A DNA stretch of 24,442 nucleotides from Methylococcaceae bacterium (lineage in GTDB: Bacteria; Pseudomonadota; Gammaproteobacteria; Methylococcales; Methylomonadaceae), in contig JAUYMX010000086.1 in NCBI GenBank assembly GCA_030699345.1, positions 1 to 24,442 of the forward strand, read 5' to 3'. The first letter of the stretch is position 1, and every line of letters starts with the position of its first letter. The notes under the pieces are model-generated. The model searched no databases and was not told the origin of the DNA. It saw nothing but the letters and a program-made list of their open reading frames with translations. The translations under genes were made by a program, and so were the position numbers. This document shows positions 17,293-24,442 of this stretch, one piece after another.

Positions 17293-20200
17293 AACCAAGC
17301 ATTGAAATCTGCGGTTGCTGCGAGGGTATTGAAATCGTTACCCCGCAGCCGACCGCCAATCGTCCCGGATTAAGCGCACTGTCTTATCGCATCGGCACGC
17401 ATGCAACTTTCCTTGAAACCATGCTGGCGCGGCTGTCGAGCAGCGATTACCCCGCGCTGGCAGCGTTGAGAACCCGCGCCGCCGATGATCCTGCCATTGC
17501 TTTGTTGGATGCTTGGGCTGTCATCGCCGATGTGCTGACGTTTTATAACGAGCGGCTGATCAACGAAAGCTATTTACGTACTGCTACGGAACGCCGATCC
17601 ATTTTGGAATTGGCCAGATTGGTGGGGTACAAGCTAAGACCCGGCGTGGCTTCCAGCGTTTATCTGGCTTATACCTTGGACGATAATTTCAAGGAAGAAA
17701 CGATTATTCCTAAAGGCGCGCGTTCACAAAGCATACCCGGCCCCGGCGAGTTGCCGCAGTCGTTTGAAATTAGCGAGGACCTGAAGGCAAGGACGGACTG
17801 GAATTATCTGAAGCCGAGAATGACGCGGCCGCAGAAGATTACTCTGGAAAATGTTCTGACTATCGAGCGGATGTATGTCGAAGGCACTGCGGTAAATTTG
17901 AAGGTTAACGACCATCTATTGTTTGTTTTTGATAAGGGGGCTGATAAACAAGCGGTCCGGCGCGTCAAGGAGGCAACCCCATTGGCTGCCGAAAACAAAA
18001 CAGAAATCAGGTTCCAAACGATATTTTCTGATATTGACTCGGTTCGTCTGAGTGAAGCTATTCTGAACTGGCTCACCAGGTTTTCTGCCAAATTAAACAC
18101 TGAGATTGAAGCTCAAGTGTTTGATGATGAAAGCGCCGCAAAGCGGGCGCTAAAAACATTGCAGAGTTTCCAGAAGCGTACTTTCTTGGGGGCGCAGCCG
18201 AATGCCCTGGAATTACCCGGCAATGTTTTTGGGGCGTTAGATACCAATGATGCCGTCCTGGTTAACTTCATTAACCTGTTTTTGGTGGAATTTAAAAAAC
18301 TCATTAAAACGCCATCACCTCTGCCGCTGGAACCCATTGCCAATTTGGCGCAACTTTTTATTCCTCTTCTAAAATTGCCGTCGCTGCAGCCCTTTAACAG
18401 CGTGCAGTTGAACCGAAAAATCGAGCAACTATTTCACCCAAAGTCTGACGTGACGCCGCAATTGTTAGTCAACTTTAGTCCGACCTTAAACTCGAGTTTT
18501 TATGGTGCGTGGGCGAATGCGGACGTTAATTCGGCTATTTCGACGTTGCAAGCGGTTTACGTCTTACGCGTTTCGGCTCCGCTTTTCGGCTATAACGCGG
18601 CCAAAAAAATGGCCTTGATACCCAATCCAAACGAATTAGTAAGAAATCAAATCCCTTTTATTTCTGCGATAGACGGGGATTGGTCGATGAACGAAGCGGG
18701 CGATGAAGATTCAGATCAGCTTTTTCTGGATAACGCTTATGACGGTGTTCTTCCGGGCAGTTATGCATTAATCGAAACAAGGGATGCAGGAACAGTTGAA
18801 AGGCTGGTGATGCCGATTAAGTCAGTTCAGATTCGTCCTCGGACTGCTTACGGGTTAAGTGCTAAAACAACGCAGTTGACGTTTGATAAAGACTGGCGTG
18901 ATCCACAATCGAATGATATGGAACTTATTCGCCGCTCCCTCGTTTACACGCAGAGTGAGCCATTAAAACTTGCTGAACAGCCTATCGAACAGGATATTGG
19001 CTTTCAAGATCCTGATCCGGACGCTATTGGGAAGCGGATTGAATTAGGCGAACTGTACCCTGGTCTGGAGGCGGGCCGTTGGATGGTCGTTTCTGGCGAG
19101 CGTAGCGATATACCCGGAACTAGCGGTGTCATAGCTAACGAACTGGTGATGCTTTCAAGCGTTGAGCAAGGTTTTGATGACACACTTCCAGGTGATAAAA
19201 CCCTTAGTACACTGGTTTTTGCTAATAGTCTCGCCTATGCCTATAAACGCGACACCGTCAAAATCTACGGCAACGTCGTGAAAGCCACCCACGGCGAAAC
19301 CCGTAAAGAAGTGCTGGGCAGCGGCGATGGTGCTAAAGCCTTGCAAACATTTATGCTCAAACAACCGCCGCTGACGTATGTGTCTGCGGCCAATCCTGCC
19401 GGTGTCGACAGCACGCTTAACGTGTATGTTAACGATGTCCGGTGGCATGAAATCGATTCGCTGGCAGGCCTTGCGTCGACCGAGCGCAAATTTATTACCA
19501 AGACCGATGATGACGGCAAAGACGCAGTCATTTTCGGTAATGGCCGGGACGGCGCGCGACTGCCGACCGGCATCGAAAACATTAAAGCGGAATACCGCAA
19601 CGGTATCGGCAAGCCGGGCAACGTCAAGGCCGGTCAGATTAGCTTGTTGACTAGCCGTCCGTTGGGTGTCAAGGAAGTTATCAACCCCTTACCTGCTAAC
19701 GGCGGTGCGGATAAAGAAAGCCGCGATCAGGCCCGTAAAAATGCACCGCTGGCAGTGAAGGCGCTGGATAGATTGGTATCGGTGCAGGATTACGAGGATT
19801 TTGCCCGCACCTTTGCCGGCATCGGCAAGGCCAGGGCTGCCGAACTATCTGATGGTCGCCGCCAGCTTGTACACGTCACCATCGCTGGTGTGGATGACAT
19901 TCCGATTGATAAAAACGCCGATCTGTACCGGAATTTACGCCAGGCCTTACTCGACTTCGGCGATCCTTTGCAAATCATCCGGCTGGAAGTGCGAGAGCTG
20001 ATGCTGATTGTGCTTGAAGCCCGGATACGTATTTTGCCGGATTACCTCTGGGAGCCGGTGGTAACGCAAGTGCGTGCGGCATTGCTGGATGCGTTTAGTT
20101 TCGAGCGGCGCAAGCTGGGGCAGGATGTGCTGCTCAGCGAGGTGCTGAGCATTATGCAAGCGGTGCGTGGCGTGGCTTATGTGGATGTTGATGTCTTGAG

Positions 20201-20444
20201 GGGAATCCCGGAAAAAGTTGTCGATGCCGTGTATCCAGGTGAACGGCGCTTGTTAACGCCGGGTGAAATTGCGAACCTGATCGGTCAACCGCTACAAGAT
20301 AAAAATGGCAACAAAATAAAAGAGCCGGTTGCACGTATCCCGGTGAATGTTGCAGATACTGAGGAGGGTGTGATTCGACCGGCACAATTGGCGCTTCTTA
20401 CTCCCGAGGTGCAGTCCACGTTGATTTTGAATCAGATCACTTGA
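17289..20444 (+). CDS. gp6/J-like baseplate wedge protein 2 (Afp12-like)
   Basis: This 1051-residue protein is the partner of the preceding wedge protein. Residues 70-180 contain VLTFYNERLINESYLRTATE and RLVGYKLRPGVASSVYLAYT, followed by the KGARSQSIPGPGELPQSFE segment. The C-terminal part has the gp6/J features: VIFGNGRDGARLPTG, then VSVQDYEDFARTFAG near 831 (the same position and pattern as the 676 motif of its paralogue), then VRAALLDAFSFERRKLGQDVLLSEV. Residues from about 215 to 650 are less family-like, richer in Phe, Asn and Lys, and visibly more AT-rich in DNA than the two ends. This suggests a variable domain on the outer face of the baseplate. The Cys-cluster domain of the paralogue is absent; only a short CGCCEG stretch stands near the N-terminus. 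Confidence 0.87.
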   Translation: MKPSIEICGCCEGIEIVTPQPTANRPGLSALSYRIGTHATFLETMLARLSSSDYPALAALRTRAADDPAIALLDAWAVIADVLTFYNERLINESYLRTATERRSILELARLVGYKLRPGVASSVYLAYTLDDNFKEETIIPKGARSQSIPGPGELPQSFEISEDLKARTDWNYLKPRMTRPQKITLENVLTIERMYVEGTAVNLKVNDHLLFVFDKGADKQAVRRVKEATPLAAENKTEIRFQTIFSDIDSVRLSEAILNWLTRFSAKLNTEIEAQVFDDESAAKRALKTLQSFQKRTFLGAQPNALELPGNVFGALDTNDAVLVNFINLFLVEFKKLIKTPSPLPLEPIANLAQLFIPLLKLPSLQPFNSVQLNRKIEQLFHPKSDVTPQLLVNFSPTLNSSFYGAWANADVNSAISTLQAVYVLRVSAPLFGYNAAKKMALIPNPNELVRNQIPFISAIDGDWSMNEAGDEDSDQLFLDNAYDGVLPGSYALIETRDAGTVERLVMPIKSVQIRPRTAYGLSAKTTQLTFDKDWRDPQSNDMELIRRSLVYTQSEPLKLAEQPIEQDIGFQDPDPDAIGKRIELGELYPGLEAGRWMVVSGERSDIPGTSGVIANELVMLSSVEQGFDDTLPGDKTLSTLVFANSLAYAYKRDTVKIYGNVVKATHGETRKEVLGSGDGAKALQTFMLKQPPLTYVSAANPAGVDSTLNVYVNDVRWHEIDSLAGLASTERKFITKTDDDGKDAVIFGNGRDGARLPTGIENIKAEYRNGIGKPGNVKAGQISLLTSRPLGVKEVINPLPANGGADKESRDQARKNAPLAVKALDRLVSVQDYEDFARTFAGIGKARAAELSDGRRQLVHVTIAGVDDIPIDKNADLYRNLRQALLDFGDPLQIIRLEVRELMLIVLEARIRILPDYLWEPVVTQVRAALLDAFSFERRKLGQDVLLSEVLSIMQAVRGVAYVDVDVLRGIPEKVVDAVYPGERRLLTPGEIANLIGQPLQDKNGNKIKEPVARIPVNVADTEEGVIRPAQLALLTPEVQSTLILNQIT

Positions 20445-20451
20445 GGTCGTT

Positions 20452-22704
20452 ATGAGCACTATTGATAAAGATCGACTTTACAAGCTGCTGCCATATATCT
20501 ACCAGCTGCGTGATCACGAACAGGGCGGGCCGTTACGCGAGTTGCTGCAAGTTATCTCCGAGCAGCTGGAAGTTGTCGAGGGTGACATCGCCCAGCTTTA
20601 TGAAAACTGGTTTATCGAGACTTGCGAAGATTGGGTGGTGCCGTATCTCGGCGATTTAATCGGTTATACGCCGATACATGAAGCAGGCGAGCCGGGTGAC
20701 ATCTCGTCGCCGCAAGGACGATTGCGCAACAAGAGCCTGATTCCTCGTCGCGAAGTCGCCAATACGATTCGTTATCGCCGTCGTAAAGGCTCATTAGCCT
20801 TGCTGGAGCAATTGGCAAACGATGTTGCGGGTTGGCCTGCGCGGGCCGTGGAGTTTTACAGATTGCTTAGTGTCACCCAAGCGCTGAATCATCGGCAATG
20901 CCATCGCGGCCTGACGGTCGATTTGCGTGAAGGTGATGCACTGGAGCGACTCGATGGCCCGTTTGATGAGTTGGCGCATACGGTGGATGTGCGTCGAATC
21001 AATTCCTATCAAACGCAAGGCCGGTACAACATCCCCAGCGTTGGGGTGTTGGTCTGGCGCTTGAAGACTTATTCCGTTACGCAAACGCCGGTGACGGCAT
21101 TGGCACAGCGACATTGCTATGCCTTTAGTGTCCTGGGTAACAACACGCCGCTGTTTACTAATTGGCAGCGTGAGACAGAGCCGACGCAAATAGCGGGAGA
21201 ACTTAATCTGCCGGTACCGATTCGCCGCCGGGCTTTTATACAACGTGTCAGTGTGGGGGGTACGCAAAAGCTGCGCGCTTCTAAAGCCTATTATGGCGAG
21301 GGTAAAAGTTTGGCTATTTGGGTGCCGGAATGGCCGACTAAAGATTCGGTGCAACCTATTCCAGCGGAGCAAATTATTCCCGCCGATTTAAGCGATTGGG
21401 ACAGTTATCGCCCGGTTAAAGATACCGTGGCTGTTGATCCGGTACTGGGGCGGATTTTATTTCCGTCGAAACAACTACCGCGCAAAGGTGTGAAAGTGTC
21501 TTACTGTTATGGCTTTAGCGCCGACATTGGCGGCGGCGAATATGCCAGGACCCTATCACAACCCTTGGAATACAAACTCTATCAGGTGGGCATCGAGCAA
21601 AAATTCAACACCATTAATCAGGGCTTGGCGCAGTGGAAAATCGATTGGGCCAATCCCAAAAACGAGCAAGAGGCCAAGCAGTTGCAGAATGCGGTTATCG
21701 AAATTACCGATAGCGGTTTGTACGAGGAGCGACTCAATATCGATTTAAAAACCGGGCAAAGCCTGCAAATCCGGGCGGCTAATAAACGACGCCCGGTAAT
21801 CAGGCTTTACGATCGCCCCGATCAATTTAGCGTTAGCGGTGAAGCGGGCAGCTATCTTACCTTGGATGGCTTGTTAATCGCCGGGCGCGGTTTGCAAGTG
21901 GAGGGTGCCATTGCCGGCGTTATTATCCGGCACTCGACGCTGGTGCCGGGGTGGTCTCTCGATCCCGATTGCGAGCCGAGCCAGTTGGAAGAGCCGAGTT
22001 TAGAGATTACCAATGCGCACCCGTGCGTCACTATCGAACACAGCATCATCGGCTCCATTCAAGTCAATATTGATGAAGTCAGGATCGATCCGCTCCGCAT
22101 TCGCCTCAGTGACAGTATTTTGGATGCGACGGGCAGTGATTGCGAAGGCCCGGCCTGCGAGGCGATTGGCGCTGCCGGTTCGACTATTGCGCATGCCGTG
22201 TTAACAATTGTGCGCAGCACTGTATTTGGCCGTATCGATACCCATGCGATTGAGCTGGCTGAGAACAGTATTTTTATGGGCACTATCCGGGTCGCCCGGC
22301 GCCAGCTTGGCTGCATGCGTTTTTGTTATGTCAGACCGGTGTCGCGGACGCCGAAACGCCACCACTGCCAGCCCGATTTAGTAGAACAAATTGCTGAAAA
22401 TAGCTTAATTCAAACTGCTGAAGCAGCAGGTCAGCCGCAGCCGGATAAAACGGCTATCGATGCCGCAAAGTTGCTTGAACAGGAACGCGTGCGGCCGCAA
22501 TTTAATAGTTTCCGTTACGGTACGCCAAGCTATTGCCAATTGGCTGAAAATTGCGCGGATGATATTACGCGAGGTGCTGACGATGACTCGGAAATGGGTG
22601 TCTTTCACGATTTATTCCAGCCCCAGCGCGAAGCTAATCTGCGTGTCCGTTTAGATGAATATATTCCTGCCCGGGCTGACGTCGGCATCATTGTGTCCAG
22701 CTAG
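20452..22704 (+). CDS. Tail protein I-like baseplate periphery protein with a beta-helix domain
   Basis: Residues 1-110 resemble phage P2 protein I-type baseplate parts: LYKLLPYIYQLRDHE, then LEVVEGDIAQLYENWFIETC and WVVPYLGDLIGY. The following RREVANTIRYRRRKGSLALLEQLA segment is typical of the large eCIS members. Residues about 414-615 form repeated short strands (VIEITDSGLYEERL, LTLDGLLIAGRGLQVEGAIAGV and IRLSDSILDATGS) consistent with a right-handed parallel beta-helix, often a carbohydrate-binding or spike-like fold. Near 688 a conserved-looking C-terminal block follows (RYGTPSYCQL, then GADDDSEMGVFHDLFQPQREANLR). Position and fold suggest it extends from the baseplate rim, where it could take the place of a receptor-binding fibre. 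GAGG at 20443-20446 precedes the start. The eCIS family call is good; surface binding is inference. Confidence 0.8.
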   Translation: MSTIDKDRLYKLLPYIYQLRDHEQGGPLRELLQVISEQLEVVEGDIAQLYENWFIETCEDWVVPYLGDLIGYTPIHEAGEPGDISSPQGRLRNKSLIPRREVANTIRYRRRKGSLALLEQLANDVAGWPARAVEFYRLLSVTQALNHRQCHRGLTVDLREGDALERLDGPFDELAHTVDVRRINSYQTQGRYNIPSVGVLVWRLKTYSVTQTPVTALAQRHCYAFSVLGNNTPLFTNWQRETEPTQIAGELNLPVPIRRRAFIQRVSVGGTQKLRASKAYYGEGKSLAIWVPEWPTKDSVQPIPAEQIIPADLSDWDSYRPVKDTVAVDPVLGRILFPSKQLPRKGVKVSYCYGFSADIGGGEYARTLSQPLEYKLYQVGIEQKFNTINQGLAQWKIDWANPKNEQEAKQLQNAVIEITDSGLYEERLNIDLKTGQSLQIRAANKRRPVIRLYDRPDQFSVSGEAGSYLTLDGLLIAGRGLQVEGAIAGVIIRHSTLVPGWSLDPDCEPSQLEEPSLEITNAHPCVTIEHSIIGSIQVNIDEVRIDPLRIRLSDSILDATGSDCEGPACEAIGAAGSTIAHAVLTIVRSTVFGRIDTHAIELAENSIFMGTIRVARRQLGCMRFCYVRPVSRTPKRHHCQPDLVEQIAENSLIQTAEAAGQPQPDKTAIDAAKLLEQERVRPQFNSFRYGTPSYCQLAENCADDITRGADDDSEMGVFHDLFQPQREANLRVRLDEYIPARADVGIIVSS

Positions 22705-22728
22705 AAAATTAATAACCAGGAGAGCAGC

Positions 22729-24063
22729 ATGAAAGGTGATTTTTCCAGAGTGACATTTGCTGTCACCAAGCATTTTAGCCGCGTATTGATGCAGCAAGGG
22801 CGTGTGCAATTAGACGCGGATTGGAATGAGCAGACCGCTATTTTGTTGCATTACTTGCGGTCTTTAACGGCAGATTTTATCGGGCCGCATGCGGGACCGA
22901 TTGAAAACCTGGGGTTTGAGATTATTGTTGATCCTGCCCGGATTAAGGCCTTACTTCTTAATGAGAAACAAAAAGAACAGCTGAATCAGACCAAATTGCC
23001 AATTGTTATCGGCAAAGGCCACTATTACATAGACGGTATTCTTTGTGAGAATGAACAGCCTTTATTATTCAATGCGCAACCGGATTATCCGTTGCCAAAG
23101 GATAAGAATTTAGATCCTGGGACGTATTTAGTCTATGCCGATGTTTGGGAGCGCCATATCACCTACTTGGAAGATAACAGCATTCGTGAAGTTGCTCTGG
23201 GTGGACCGGATACGGCGACACGGGCCAGGGTCTTGTGGCAGATAAAAACAGAAGCGGCCGCCAGTGGCTTAAATCGGAATAAATTGGAAAATGAATGGTC
23301 AATATGGACAAACAGATGGCAACCGGAGCATCGAGGCACGCTTAAAGCACAAGCAAAGCAAGGCGATAAAAAATCTACCGATGTTTGTATTACATCTCCG
23401 GAATCCAGTTACCGTGGCGCTGAGAACCAGCTGTATCGTGTGGAAGTTCATCAAGGCGGTGAAAATCAACAAGCCACTTTTAAATGGTCACGCGATAACG
23501 GCAGTGTTGCAACCGGCATTGAGCTAAACGGCAACGAATTAACGGTTGATAGTGCGCGCGGACTTGCCGTTGGAAGATGGCTGGAGCTGACCAACGATGG
23601 ACAGGAGTTGCGCGGGGAAGTGGGCACGTTGGTAAAAATAAAAAAAATTGATGGTGATATTTTATTGCTGGATAGTGCCGATAAGCCTTTGCCAAAAGTG
23701 GCGGTGCCGGTAGGCGAAATTTGGCCGACCAAAGCGCGCTTATGGGAAGCTGACCAAAAAACAATCACAGAAAAAAGCAATGAGTGGGAAGTGTTGGTTG
23801 ATGGTGTGCAAATTCAATTTCAACTTCAATTGCCAACTCAGAAAAATCAATATCGTACTGGCGATTATTGGTTAATCCCGGTTCGGGTGGCGACAGGCGA
23901 TGTAGAATGGCCGGGGCCTGCGGGGGATCCTGAAGCCTTGCCGCCGCAAGGTGTTCAACATCATTTTGCGCCATTGGCAGTGCTTGAAATGGCAGGTGGC
24001 GCATGGAAGTTTATAGACGATCTTCGTTGGAAAGTTGAACCGCAAAGAGAGGCAGTTAAATAA
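22729..24063 (+). CDS. DUF6519-like eCIS baseplate-associated protein
   Basis: This 444-residue protein starts with the characteristic MKGDFSRVTFAVTKHFSRVL and QQGRVQLDADWNEQ segments (residues 1-35), which I recognise as the DUF6519 family of eCIS clusters. Further blocks are the GKGHYYIDGILCENE strand region (about 98-112), YLVYADVWERHITYLED, and the VEVHQGGENQQATFKWSRDNGS strand pair near 245. The rest is beta-rich. No catalytic motif, signal peptide or membrane segment is visible. Its start has a good AGGAG site after a 24-base gap. As the last gene of the operon it may be a peripheral baseplate or fibre-network component; the family has no settled function that I know. The stop at 24061-24063 is followed by non-coding DNA. 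Confidence 0.78.
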   Translation: MKGDFSRVTFAVTKHFSRVLMQQGRVQLDADWNEQTAILLHYLRSLTADFIGPHAGPIENLGFEIIVDPARIKALLLNEKQKEQLNQTKLPIVIGKGHYYIDGILCENEQPLLFNAQPDYPLPKDKNLDPGTYLVYADVWERHITYLEDNSIREVALGGPDTATRARVLWQIKTEAAASGLNRNKLENEWSIWTNRWQPEHRGTLKAQAKQGDKKSTDVCITSPESSYRGAENQLYRVEVHQGGENQQATFKWSRDNGSVATGIELNGNELTVDSARGLAVGRWLELTNDGQELRGEVGTLVKIKKIDGDILLLDSADKPLPKVAVPVGEIWPTKARLWEADQKTITEKSNEWEVLVDGVQIQFQLQLPTQKNQYRTGDYWLIPVRVATGDVEWPGPAGDPEALPPQGVQHHFAPLAVLEMAGGAWKFIDDLRWKVEPQREAVK

Positions 24064-24131
24064 AACAAAAATAGCGGGCGATAAAGTTTTGTCGTTTGGG
24101 TAATTGTTATATTAGAAAACGCGAGATTGAT

Positions 24132-24164
24132 GTTTTATGCCTTAATAAATTTAAGGCATAAAAC
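24132..24164. repeat. Perfect 14-bp palindrome downstream of the operon
   Basis: Arms GTTTTATGCCTTAA (24132-24145) and TTAAGGCATAAAAC (24151-24164) are perfectly complementary around a five-base loop. The RNA hairpin would be stable, but on neither strand does a T-run follow the stem; the T-rich half is inside it. It may still stop or stabilise transcripts of the eCIS operon, or serve as a protein-binding site. The function is open. Confidence 0.7.
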
Positions 24165-24318
24165 GGTAAGAATTTGCCCAAATGCTATGTTATCGGGGCA
24201 GATGCTACAGCAGTAAAACTGGAAAACACGAAATTAGTGTTCCTAGGTTGGTGGTTTAGTGATACCATCAAAACGCTGTAGAATAGAGCCGGTTCTTTAA
24301 AGGAACTGGGATTGTAAA

Positions 24319-24343
24319 GCTGGCTTAAGCCGGTGATTTTTTT
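24319..24343 (+). terminator. Terminator-like hairpin in the leader of the cold-shock gene
   Basis: GCTGGC (24319-24324) pairs with GCCGGT (24329-24334) with two wobble pairs around a TTAA loop. A T-run follows at 24337-24343. This is the shape of an intrinsic terminator, yet it lies just 16 bases before the ATG of the next gene and immediately ahead of its ribosome site. It could end upstream transcripts, or act as an attenuator or temperature-sensitive element of the cold-shock leader. Confidence 0.5.
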
Positions 24344-24359
24344 AAGTTAAGAGTGTGAT

Positions 24360-24442
24360 ATGTCAGAGCAAGTTGTAGGTACCGTTAAGTGGTTCAATGA
24401 TGAAAAAGGTTTTGGATTTATTGAGCAAGAAGGTGGAAAAGA
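24360..24442 (+). CDS. Cold-shock domain protein (CspA family), partial
   Basis: The reading frame starts with ATG at 24360 and is cut by the window end after 27 complete codons. It encodes MSEQVVGTVKWFNDEKG and continues with the RNP-1 core KGFGFIE, the signature of CspA-type single-stranded nucleic-acid-binding proteins (usually about 67-70 residues). These act as RNA chaperones and help translation in the cold. An AAGAG sequence six bases upstream serves as a plausible ribosome site. It is unrelated to the eCIS in function and marks the end of the cluster. The exact paralogue cannot be told from the fragment. Confidence 0.93.
   Translation, partial: MSEQVVGTVKWFNDEKGFGFIEQEGGK

Larger units (their letters stand above)
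24064..24359. other. Intergenic region between the eCIS operon and the cold-shock gene
   Basis: This AT-rich gap of 296 bases has no open frame worth calling. It holds a perfect palindrome at 24132-24164 and a terminator-like hairpin at 24319-24343. A shorter imperfect hairpin lies around 24289-24310 (GGTTCTTTAAAGGAAC). TAGAAT at 24279-24284 could be a -10 box for the cold-shock gene, but no well-spaced -35 is seen. That would give a leader of roughly 70 bases. No T-rich terminator directly follows the operon's last gene. Confidence 0.5.

Noticed and set aside
20794..21372. Antisense ORF of 192 aa
   Set aside because: It is the shadow of the gpI-like/beta-helix gene; no start signal or domain supports it.

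Overview
The window is one almost uninterrupted plus-strand operon of about 23.8 kb. It encodes a phage-tail-like extracellular contractile injection system (eCIS; Afp/PVC/MAC-related) and is followed by the start of a cold-shock gene. No capsid, portal, terminase, integrase, holin or endolysin gene is visible, so this is not an ordinary prophage. Codon use, moderate GC and the CspA-like downstream gene suggest a gammaproteobacterium. A methanotroph-like lineage (Methylococcales) is my guess from the general look of the proteins and cannot be proven here.

Layout. Bases 1-300 hold a REP/MITE-like imperfect palindrome and a gene-free leader. Then come: sheath (301-2337) and inner tube (2350-2874); a zinc-ribbon baseplate-chaperone candidate (2877-3611); a disordered protein with a conserved-looking C-terminal tail (3608-4459); a DUF4255/Pvc16-like cap or terminator (4456-5826); an AAA+ ATPase like Afp15 (5823-7904); and a small eCIS-type protein of unknown function (7901-8158). 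A cargo-like block follows: a DUF4157 'eCIS core' protein with a C-terminal effector-like region (8151-9830), a 115-aa partner (9885-10232) and a DNase I-fold EEP hydrolase (10295-11272).

The baseplate and spike block comes next: tube initiator (11287-11940), LysM protein (11940-12305), gp27-like hub (12298-13437), gp5/gpV-like OB-fold protein (13434-13982), PAAR-like tip (13984-14307), gp25 (14315-14677), two large gp6/J-like wedge proteins (14674-17292 and 17289-20444), a gpI-like protein carrying a beta-helix (20452-22704) and a DUF6519-like protein (22729-24063). Bases 24064-24359 are non-coding, with a perfect palindrome and a terminator-like hairpin ahead of a CspA-family gene cut by the window end.

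How it works together (inference from homologous systems): the LysM/initiator, hub, OB-fold and PAAR-like proteins form the central spike. The gp25, J-like and gpI-like proteins form the surrounding baseplate. Tube and sheath polymerise on it, the Pvc16-like protein caps the far end, and the ATPase assists assembly or loading. The DUF4157 protein and possibly the EEP hydrolase are the best payload candidates. Most junctions overlap or are only a few bases apart, so translation is probably coupled. Notable features are a single sheath enlarged by two Ala/Lys-rich insertions, VgrG-like functions split into separate genes, no recognisable tape-measure or Afp13-type fibre gene, and a DUF4157 protein whose putative cysteine-hydrolase core is interrupted by a glycine-zipper segment. 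All family names come from reading the sequence; no database search was possible.
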